Part shown: piece by piece, positions 1-5,993 of the stretch
How the letters are laid out: each line of letters opens with the position of its first letter
Position numbering within the stretch: the stretch's first letter is position 1
NCBI GenBank assembly: GCA_002361095.1
Contig: DERU01000271.1
Location: 9,065-18,282, forward strand
Source: Lachnospiraceae bacterium UBA3332
GTDB lineage: Bacteria > Bacillota > Clostridia > Lachnospirales > Lachnospiraceae
DNA: 9,218 nucleotides
Direction of reading: 5' to 3'
Program-made: the position numbers and the translations under genes
The notes under the pieces: generated by a model
The model's database searches: none
Told to the model about the DNA's origin: nothing
What the model saw: the letters and a program-made list of their open reading frames with translations, nothing else

Positions 1-197
1 ATATCCGGCTGGGCGGGCTGATACAGCGGATTAAAAGCTGTATGGAACGGCTGCAGGATCTTTATGAGGGAAATATTACCGTCATCGAGGAGTTGGAAGA
101 AAAACCGCTGGATTTCCACGGGAACGGGGCAAAATTTGGTCAAAAGCATGTGAGTTTTAACAGCTGGAAACAGACCGTTACCGCCAATGTCATTTAA
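1..197 (+). CDS. C-terminal end of a probable glycoside hydrolase (GH20-like), 5' truncated
   Basis: An open frame enters at the window edge (first whole codon at base 3) and ends with TAA at 195-197, giving 64 visible residues. The piece starts as IRLGGLIQRIKSCMERL, a helical segment, followed by LYEGNITVIEELEEKPLDF and a tail ending SWKQTVTANVI. The pattern of a helix with 'L..G.I..I.ELEE..L.F', then a short polar linker and a final 'W...VTANV', resembles from memory the C-terminal tail of family 20 glycosyl hydrolases (beta-N-acetylhexosaminidase-like) of gut clostridia. No catalytic residue is inside the window, so the enzyme class is a guess. The gene is convergent with the minus-strand ibrB-like gene and is followed six bases later by a strong terminator hairpin. 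That a gene ends here is solid; its function is not. Confidence 0.55.
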   Translation, partial: IRLGGLIQRIKSCMERLQDLYEGNITVIEELEEKPLDFHGNGAKFGQKHVSFNSWKQTVTANVI

Positions 198-202
198 TCC
201 GG

Positions 203-244
203 AAAAAAAGGAAAGGGATTATCAGGCTTCCCTTTCCTTTTTTT
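203..244. terminator. Bidirectional Rho-independent terminator between convergent genes
   Basis: A perfect 15-bp stem pairs bases 203-217 (seven A, then GGAAAGGG) with 230-244 (CCCTTTCC, then seven T) around a 12-base loop. Read on the plus strand it ends in a seven-T tract just after the stop at 197. Read on the minus strand it also ends in seven T, 20 bases beyond the ibrB-like stop at 265. The symmetric A/T flanks make it suitable for ending both transcripts. Confidence 0.9.
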
Positions 245-264
245 GCAAAACGATAAACCGCAGT

Positions 265-792
265 CTATTTTTCTTCCCCGCCCTCCGGCGCCCATGCCTT
301 TCCGAATTCCGTATCCCGAAACAATGCGGTCAGTCCCGTGATCTGTTTGAGCCGCAGGATTTCATCCCGGTCCATTCCCAGATGCTTGGAAATCCACACA
401 TCGCTTCTGCCGATCTCATGCAGTTCCCGGACAATATTACTCATCAATTCCACATCATGGGAGCCTCGCGCCCGGTTATGCCGGATGGTACTGGCCATTC
501 TCTGGTCTAACGGTTTATTGATCACGGACACCGGAAGTTTTCCCTCTTCCCTGCGGTATATATCCGGATAGTCCCGCATCACGCGATAGCGGTGAAAACC
601 GTCCACAATAATATATACGTCCCGTTTTCTGTCATAATAACATACGATTGGCATGGTATAGCCGTCCTCCCGGATGCTGTCGTATAACAGCCGCATTTCC
701 GGCGGCGCCACCGCGTTTGGATTATAGCTGTTGGGTTCAATTTTCTCAATCGGTACCCGGATAATGTTGTATACCGGACTCTGCTCCCTCAT
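265..792 (-). CDS. ibrB: IbrB-like ParB-fold nuclease/regulator-family protein
   Basis: A 175-residue protein with an N-terminal ParB/sulfiredoxin-like domain (about residues 10-100). It opens with 'VPIEKIEPNSYNPN', has a helix 'LYDSIREDGYTMPIVCYYD', and carries the signature DGFHRYR at 64-70, the counterpart of the GxRR phosphate-binding motif of ParB. A highly basic block RHNRARGSH (104-112) follows, which I associate with IbrB proteins. Residues 130-152 (DVWISKHLGMDRDEILRLKQ) look like a helix-turn-helix. IbrB was named in Escherichia coli ECOR-9, where it acts with IbrA to switch on prophage eib genes; the biochemical mechanism is unknown. The ATG (792-790) overlaps the ibrA-like stop as ATGA, so the two are translationally coupled and probably act together. 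The family assignment is firm; a DNA-related role is an inference. The family can also hold nucleotide-hydrolysing members. Confidence 0.85.
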   Translation of the reverse strand: MREQSPVYNIIRVPIEKIEPNSYNPNAVAPPEMRLLYDSIREDGYTMPIVCYYDRKRDVYIIVDGFHRYRVMRDYPDIYRREEGKLPVSVINKPLDQRMASTIRHNRARGSHDVELMSNIVRELHEIGRSDVWISKHLGMDRDEILRLKQITGLTALFRDTEFGKAWAPEGGEEK

Positions 793-2111
793 TCAATTCC
801 CTCCATCCCCTGATACTTTTCCCTGATCAGTTCCATCCGTTTCTTGTCCTCACGCATCAGCCCAAACCCCATAAATCTGCAAAGATGGTCGTTTTTTAAT
901 ATGCAATAACACATTCTCTTCCAGGAAGGCACATCCTTAGTGGATTTAATATCATCCGTATCATCCGGAATATCCTGCTTAAAAACGACCCTCGATTTCT
1001 TATCCAGCGTATAGTTGGACACTCCGTTTAACTCAATCTGATAGCCGTGGTCACGCAATTCCTGAATCGTCTCTTCCGACAACCCGCCCCCCGTTTTATG
1101 CCAAAAGTCCATGGAGGTCTGGAATTTCTTCCGGTAATTGTTTTGCAGTTTAACAGGCAGGGTATCCAGCAAAAACATCGTGTAAGACTGCCAGGTATGC
1201 CCCTCCGGAAGCTTTACGTCCCGGTATCCCATCGCCTTTGTCCTTCCGTAAATGGAAGTAAAATTCGCCCCCTGCACGCGCCCCACCAATTTCGTCCATG
1301 TCTCCGGCTCCAAAATCCGATATAGGTTCAACGCCTCTTTCGCGTAATCGTTAAACGGGGAAGCGACCCGCATTTGCGCCGGTTTTAACCCGGCCTTATA
1401 ATACAAATCATATAAACGGTTATAAGGATACCCAAACCGGTAATAGGCCGTCCACACATCGGAAATGGCCCAATCATACATCGGAGACGCTGTCCATACA
1501 TCCTTAAACTGCTTGGAAATCCAACAGTGCCCCTCATACCCATATTTTTTATTCAAAAACCCGTTATACCGGTGCAAAGACTCTTCCGCCCGAAGTCCCA
1601 ACAGACACACCGTCTTGCGGTTGGCGTGAATTTGGCGGAACCATCTGCCAAACTGCTTTGCCAGATCTTCCTCCAGCATTTTGTATTTATACAGCTGAAA
1701 AGGATTTCTTCCCATATGGATGACGTATGGCTTGCGCGGAAGCTGTCTGACCCAAATATCCTGTTTTTTATCGTCCCATGGATACCAATACATCTGATAA
1801 CTGCTCATAGCGGTGCGCACCGCCATGGGAAGACATACCCAATACGGCTCTATCCGGGACAGGTACATATCAAATACCTTTTCCACGTATTCCGTTGTGA
1901 CTTTATACTGCGCCTCAAAATCCTGGTGAAACACGCCGATCCGCTTTCGTATTTTATGCTCCTTCATATAGTCCATCAGGATGTGCAAAAGCAAACTGCT
2001 GTCCTTTCCCCCGCTGAAAGATACATAAATATTATCGAACTCCTGAAAAATATAAGCCAGGCGCTGCTGCAGCGCTTCATATACATTGATATCCAAATAT
2101 TTTCTGTTCAC
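789..2111 (-). CDS. ibrA: IbrA-like PP-loop ATPase (PAPS reductase family, DUF3440)
   Basis: A 440-residue soluble protein. The N-terminal domain is an adenine-nucleotide alpha-hydrolase (PP-loop) fold: SFSGGKDSSLLLH at 31-43 is the ATP-pyrophosphate loop, and GLRAEES at 172-178 matches the downstream LGLRAxES element of PAPS reductase relatives. The C-terminal third is the DUF3440 region, with PSWKRMCYCILKNDHLCRFM at about 395-414. Such proteins adenylate a substrate or move sulfur; no substrate is known for IbrA. Cys401, Cys403 and Cys411 near the C-terminus could bind metal or sulfur, which is an inference. The start is GTG at 2111, preceded after 5 bases by GGGAGG. A strong promoter lies just upstream, and the gene overlaps the ibrB-like gene by 4 bases. 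Its closest named relative is IbrA of E. coli ECOR-9, a co-activator with IbrB of immunoglobulin-binding prophage genes; that role cannot be transferred to this organism. Confidence 0.88.
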   Translation of the reverse strand: MNRKYLDINVYEALQQRLAYIFQEFDNIYVSFSGGKDSSLLLHILMDYMKEHKIRKRIGVFHQDFEAQYKVTTEYVEKVFDMYLSRIEPYWVCLPMAVRTAMSSYQMYWYPWDDKKQDIWVRQLPRKPYVIHMGRNPFQLYKYKMLEEDLAKQFGRWFRQIHANRKTVCLLGLRAEESLHRYNGFLNKKYGYEGHCWISKQFKDVWTASPMYDWAISDVWTAYYRFGYPYNRLYDLYYKAGLKPAQMRVASPFNDYAKEALNLYRILEPETWTKLVGRVQGANFTSIYGRTKAMGYRDVKLPEGHTWQSYTMFLLDTLPVKLQNNYRKKFQTSMDFWHKTGGGLSEETIQELRDHGYQIELNGVSNYTLDKKSRVVFKQDIPDDTDDIKSTKDVPSWKRMCYCILKNDHLCRFMGFGLMREDKKRMELIREKYQGMEGIE

Positions 2112-2116
2112 GCCAA

Positions 2117-2122
2117 CCTCCC
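2117..2122 (-). promoter_or_regulatory. Ribosome binding site fixing the GTG start of the ibrA-like gene
   Basis: The minus strand reads GGGAGG, then 5 bases (TTGGC), then GTG at 2111. This supports the non-ATG start. The predicted 5' leader is only about 20 bases long given the promoter just upstream. Confidence 0.8.
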
Positions 2123-2138
2123 ATTATCATATTACCAT

Positions 2139-2167
2139 ATTCTACCTTCTTTTCGGCATTATGTCAA
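2139..2167 (-). promoter_or_regulatory. Sigma-A type promoter of the ibrA-ibrB unit
   Basis: On the minus strand the -35 box is TTGACA (2167-2162), a perfect consensus. A 17-base spacer follows, then TAGAAT (2144-2139), a five-of-six match to the -10 consensus. Transcription would begin near 2132, about 20 bases before the GTG start. The pair is therefore expressed independently of the antiporter operon that ends at 2356 on the same strand. Confidence 0.8.
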
Positions 2168-2176
2168 AGATGAGTT

Positions 2177-2203
2177 ACCGTATACGGATACACCGGATAC
2201 GGT
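2177..2203. repeat. Inverted and direct repeats upstream of the ibrA promoter (candidate operator)
   Basis: On the plus strand, ACCGTAT (2177-2183) and ATACGGT (2197-2203) form a perfect 7-bp inverted repeat spaced by 13 bases. Within it, CCGTATACGG (2178-2187) is a perfect 10-base palindrome. CGGATAC occurs twice, at 2185-2191 and 2194-2200, nine bases apart. The block ends 9 bases before the -35 box, where activators commonly bind. No known regulator's site is recognised; a binding function is inferred. Confidence 0.5.
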
Positions 2204-2355
2204 TCGTTTCCTTTCACGGGGGAGGGCCAAACCGGGGGGGGCAGGCGGCAGCGGAGGCGCATTTCCCGCGGAAATAAAACGCAGGCTCCGGGCAAAATTT
2301 CCTCCTGAAACCTTACCCAAAGTCTGCGCATTCAAACAAGCCTGTATCCGCTTTT
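2204..2355. other. Intergenic region with a G-rich tract, no clear gene
   Basis: This stretch separates the antiporter operon stop (2356) from the ibrA promoter region. It holds a G-rich block on the plus strand (2218-2241: five G, A, three G, CCAAACC, eight G). It also holds a short inverted repeat ATTTCC-CGC-GGAAAT (2261-2275), with a further ATTTCC copy at 2297-2302 that could pair with the same arm. I see no convincing Rho-independent terminator for the antiporter operon, so read-through into ibrA is possible. An AGGAGG on the minus strand (2306-2301) precedes a short open frame that I do not accept as a gene. Confidence 0.5.
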
Positions 2356-4503
2356 TTACACCAGCAGATACAAAAGCGTCAGGATCAGCCCGATACAGGT
2401 CATAAACAAGCCAAAGGAAAGGCTTCTGCCGATAATCATGCTGTTCTCGGACAAATCCTCATAGAACATCGCCAATTTATGGCGGTGATCCGTTTTATTA
2501 TGGAAAAACAATTCCACAGCGTCCAAAAATCCTCCCACGGCATTGGTAACTTGGTTCCCTTCCTCCAGTTCATGGGGAATCGGACTGTCTTTATAGACGG
2601 TTTTGCGCAAAATAACAATGACGGTATCCAAAAGCCGATCCAAAAAGCGGGAAACACAACCGCCGATCACCGGTAACACCGTACATAAAACCGGCCTGTA
2701 TACCAGATTCTCCAAATCCAGCCATGCCGGCCAGCGGTTTACGTACACCCTGCCCTCTCCCTGCTTTTTCATCAACAGCGTCCGAACAAAGCCGACATAC
2801 ACCAGCGCACCCACCGCAAGGGAAATCAGCGCCCCCTTCATATTGGAAAAAGCAAAAAACGAAACGTTTTTTGCAACGCCGCTGCTGCCCAAAAATCCCT
2901 CACCCAAGGCCGCTATATTGTCCATCAGCTGATGGGGCAAAACCCCCAGAAGCAAAATCAATACGGCGCTTGCCCCAATCGCAATCCGGCTGCGCAGGCT
3001 CATGCATCTTTTTCCCATGGCCTCATAGCTTTCCTGCAATTTGGCATCCATGTTTTTCTCCACGAAAATCGCTATGAAAAGTTTGGCCATATATGCCACC
3101 GTCAGTCCGCCGCTGCATAAAAACAGATATTCCACGGCCGCTGCCCATGTGCCGGATGTGAAAAATTGGGTGAACGTATTATCTGCCACGATTTTTCCGC
3201 CTTCCCTCAAAAACTCCCGGTATTCCACAATTCCTTCATGCAGCAGCGTCTTGCTGATATATCCGGAAAATCCCGGTACGCCGCCGATTCCCAACGCCCC
3301 CGCCAAAAAAGCAAGCATCAGAAAAGTCTTGCCCCTGCCAAATCCCCGGATTTCGTTTAAATCCAGTTTGTGAAGATTCATAAAGACCGCCCCTGCAGCC
3401 ATAAACAGTACCAGTTTAAACAGGGAATGATTGACCATGTGAAGCAGGGTTCCCCGCGCCGCAATCCCGTTTTTCGTCCCCAAAAGCACCATCATCCCGA
3501 TTCCGGTCAGGATAAAACCGATCTGGGACACGGAGGAACAAGCCAGCGTCCTCTTTAGATCCACGGAAAACACCGCCAGAACCGCCCCCCATACCATCGT
3601 GACCGTTCCCAACAGAAGTACCAGCGCACCCCATCTTCCGTCATACAAAAACAGGGAGGAAGTCACCGCAATAATGCCGAAAATACCGGTTTTTGTCAGA
3701 ATGCCGGATAACAGCGCGGACGCAGGCGCAGGCGCCACCGGATGCGCCTTTGGCAGCCAGATATGCAGTGGAAAAGCACCGGCTTTCGCGCCAAAACCAA
3801 ACAGCAGGCAGCCCCCTGCCGCATACAGCTTTACTTTATAAAGATTCCATGCCGCCGCATCCGCCGAAGGCATGGCCGCCGCCGCACGCACGGAAATAAC
3901 CCGTCTGCCCAGTTCGCTGATTTCCAGCGTCCCAAACAGATCAAACAGAAGAAACAGCCCCATCAGCATTACCAATCCGCCGATCACCGCCACCGCCAAA
4001 TACGTCTGCGCACTGCGCAGCGCATCCCGGGACTCATCCTGCGCCACCCAGACATAGGAAGTGAAGGACATTATCTCAAAGAAAATGAAAGTCGTGTACA
4101 AGTCTGCCGACAAAAACACGCCCACCGTTGCGCCAAAGGTCAATAGCACAAAGCTATAGTACCGGTTACGGTTACGGTAATGCCCGAAATACTCCCGCGA
4201 AAACAGGGTAGTCATCATCCACATAAACGCCGCCACAAAACAATAAAGGCTGCGGAAACCGTCCAGGCACAGGTGAAGCCCCATTCCAAATCCGGATACC
4301 TTCAGATACATCTGCCGAAACCCGTCCCGCTGTCCCACAAAAAACAGCACAAACAATACAAAGAAAACCAAACACTCCAAAATCACGACGAGTTCCGCAA
4401 ACAGATTCCTTTTTTCCTTACTCCTTCTACCAATCCCGTAGGAAATCCCCGCTCCAATAAAAGGAATACACAAAAGCGCCAGCAAAATAGTATCTTTTCC
4501 CAT
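2356..4503 (-). CDS. Large NuoL/MrpA-like antiporter subunit with C-terminal extension
   Basis: A 715-residue polytopic membrane protein of the proton-antiporter family (NuoL/NuoM/NuoN, MrpA/MrpD, HyfB/MbhH relatives). Key ion-path residues are visible: Glu143 (FFEIMSF), Lys240 (AKAGAFPLHIWLPKAHP), Lys271 (LTKTG), and His359/Lys363 (NHSLFKL). The conserved SVDLKRTLACSSVSQIGF block spans 313-330. The usual 14-helix core ends near residue 525. About 190 further residues follow: a helix at 553-577, then WLDLENLVYRPVL (594-606), which recalls the 'LD.DW.YR' element of NuoL/MrpA C-termini. Next come an amphipathic stretch (about 607-690) and a last membrane helix (about 692-715). It is the last gene of the operon; ATG 4503 follows the previous TGA by one base. 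It probably forms the distal or bridging antiporter unit of the membrane arm. The family is certain; which complex it belongs to is not. Confidence 0.88.
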   Translation of the reverse strand: MGKDTILLALLCIPFIGAGISYGIGRRSKEKRNLFAELVVILECLVFFVLFVLFFVGQRDGFRQMYLKVSGFGMGLHLCLDGFRSLYCFVAAFMWMMTTLFSREYFGHYRNRNRYYSFVLLTFGATVGVFLSADLYTTFIFFEIMSFTSYVWVAQDESRDALRSAQTYLAVAVIGGLVMLMGLFLLFDLFGTLEISELGRRVISVRAAAAMPSADAAAWNLYKVKLYAAGGCLLFGFGAKAGAFPLHIWLPKAHPVAPAPASALLSGILTKTGIFGIIAVTSSLFLYDGRWGALVLLLGTVTMVWGAVLAVFSVDLKRTLACSSVSQIGFILTGIGMMVLLGTKNGIAARGTLLHMVNHSLFKLVLFMAAGAVFMNLHKLDLNEIRGFGRGKTFLMLAFLAGALGIGGVPGFSGYISKTLLHEGIVEYREFLREGGKIVADNTFTQFFTSGTWAAAVEYLFLCSGGLTVAYMAKLFIAIFVEKNMDAKLQESYEAMGKRCMSLRSRIAIGASAVLILLLGVLPHQLMDNIAALGEGFLGSSGVAKNVSFFAFSNMKGALISLAVGALVYVGFVRTLLMKKQGEGRVYVNRWPAWLDLENLVYRPVLCTVLPVIGGCVSRFLDRLLDTVIVILRKTVYKDSPIPHELEEGNQVTNAVGGFLDAVELFFHNKTDHRHKLAMFYEDLSENSMIIGRSLSFGLFMTCIGLILTLLYLLV

Positions 4504-4504
4504 C

Positions 4505-5980
4505 TCACATTACCCCGTTGGAAATGTCCGTAAAAAACTGCACAATCGGAGCCGAATACAGGCCAAAAAACAGCATGGCCGCCGCGAAAACAAAAAGCGG
4601 TGTCAGCATCAGCCAGTTCGGATCCCGGTATTCTTTTGTCCCTGCCTCGTCAAATTCTGTCGGCGGGAAAAACGCCCGAACCACAATCGAAAGCATATAA
4701 ATCGCCGTGAGCAGCGCCGAAACCAGCAAAGCCCCGATTCCCACATAGGCCATCGCATTACCGCTCATCACGGCCGCATTCGCCAAATTCCATTTGCTGA
4801 TAAACCCGCACAATCCCGGAACCCCCATCAGGGCAAGGGAAGATACCGTAAAAGTCCCGAATACGGCAGGCATCTCTTTCCCCAAGCCGTTCAGTTCATG
4901 AACATAATGTTTGTCCGTCTGATGCATAATCGCCCCGGCGCAGAAAAAGGAACAAATCTTCATGACCGCGTGAAAAACCAGATGGGTAAACGCTCCCGCC
5001 AGCCCCAGCGGCGTCATGATTGTCACCCCAAACAACACATAAGACAGATTGCTGATCGTGGAATAGGCAAGCCTCCTTTTGATATGCGTCTCCTTCACCG
5101 CACGGCTGCATCCGTACACAATGGTGAAAATGACGATTCCCATCACCGCTTTCTGCGCCCAACTCCCGGCCAAAAAATCCGTTCCGAAGCTGTAATACGT
5201 CAGCCGGATAATCGCAAACGCCCCCGCCTTTACCACCGCAACCGCATGCAGCAGGGCCGTCACCGGCGTGGGAGCCACACCCGCCTGCGGAAGCCAGGCG
5301 TTAAACGGGCAAACCGCCGCCTTCACGCCAAATCCCAGGAACGCCATCACATAGACGACAAGCAGCGTGTTTTCCTTTCCCGCCGTCATTTCCGTCACCA
5401 GTACGCCCCCATACGAAAAATCCAAACTGCTCCCGTATACAAGCAAAAAAACCAAGCTGATAAAAGCAAAAGCCGCGCCGCCCAGCGAATAATACAAATA
5501 TTTTCTCGATGCCAGGATCGCTTCCCTTGTCAGCGTATGCAGCACCAACGGCACCGTAACCAGCGTCAGAAGTTCATAGAAAAAATACATTGTCAGCATA
5601 TCCTCCGCAAAGGAAATGCCCAGTGTAACCCCGTAGGTCATCGTATAAAACATGAAAAAAACTTTTTCATGTTCCTCTTTTTTCATATACTCAAAGGAAA
5701 ACAGCATCGCAAGCGGCCATAACGCGCTCACAAGCCCCGCAAAAACCATGCCGCAGCCGTCCAGTTTCAAAGACAGCGACAAGTTATGCACAAACTTGAC
5801 GATGGGAAAACGTTCCCCGGGGCCTTCCGCGAGGATGGCCCATACCAAAATACTTGTGGCAAGCACCAAGACTTCCAGATAGATCTCCATATGAAGCCTT
5901 TTTTTAAACGGCAGCGCCATCACCAACGCGCCTCCGATAATCGGCAGCAAAACCGCTGCCAGCATCATCACTGGATTCAT
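4505..5980 (-). CDS. NuoM/MrpD-like antiporter subunit (third of four)
   Basis: A 491-residue polytopic membrane protein of the proton-antiporter family. Using the start chosen here, Glu136 (FFYELLTL) is the helix-5 acid. Lys220 (VKAAVCPFNAWLP) is the helix-7 lysine, Lys251 (HAVAVVKAG, with His245) the helix-8 lysine, and His337/Lys341 (FHAVMKICSFF) the helix-12 pair. THIKRRLAYSTISNLSY is the conserved block before helix 11. The start ATG at 5980 is preferred because GGAGG (5990-5986) lies 5 bases upstream. An in-frame ATG at 5992 would add MEVE but has no proper binding site and sits one base after the previous stop. With the 5980 start, the gap to the previous stop is 13 bases. It closely resembles the preceding subunit, suggesting tandem duplication. 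It is predicted to form one ion-translocating unit of the membrane arm. Confidence 0.88.
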   Translation of the reverse strand: MNPVMMLAAVLLPIIGGALVMALPFKKRLHMEIYLEVLVLATSILVWAILAEGPGERFPIVKFVHNLSLSLKLDGCGMVFAGLVSALWPLAMLFSFEYMKKEEHEKVFFMFYTMTYGVTLGISFAEDMLTMYFFYELLTLVTVPLVLHTLTREAILASRKYLYYSLGGAAFAFISLVFLLVYGSSLDFSYGGVLVTEMTAGKENTLLVVYVMAFLGFGVKAAVCPFNAWLPQAGVAPTPVTALLHAVAVVKAGAFAIIRLTYYSFGTDFLAGSWAQKAVMGIVIFTIVYGCSRAVKETHIKRRLAYSTISNLSYVLFGVTIMTPLGLAGAFTHLVFHAVMKICSFFCAGAIMHQTDKHYVHELNGLGKEMPAVFGTFTVSSLALMGVPGLCGFISKWNLANAAVMSGNAMAYVGIGALLVSALLTAIYMLSIVVRAFFPPTEFDEAGTKEYRDPNWLMLTPLFVFAAAMLFFGLYSAPIVQFFTDISNGVM

Positions 5981-5993
5981 CTCAACCTCCATC

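Noticed and set aside
187..510. 107-codon plus-strand open frame starting at 187
   Set aside because: It begins within the end of the hydrolase gene, crosses the terminator hairpin and runs antisense to the ibrB-like gene.
2261..2275. Short inverted repeat as terminator of the antiporter operon
   Set aside because: The stem is only 6 bp and A/T-rich, with no following T tract on the minus strand, so it is not a credible intrinsic terminator.
1527..2405. 292-codon plus-strand open frame
   Set aside because: It lies antisense to the ibrA-like gene, runs through its promoter and into the antiporter gene, and its translation resembles no family; it is a shadow of the real minus-strand genes.
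3742..4146. 134-codon plus-strand open frame and nearby short frames
   Set aside because: They are antisense to the 715-residue antiporter gene, have no binding site and show basic low-information composition.
4898..5722. 274-codon plus-strand open frame
   Set aside because: It is fully antisense to a clear antiporter subunit. The His/Arg/Gln-rich translation is typical of the reverse complement of a membrane-protein gene.
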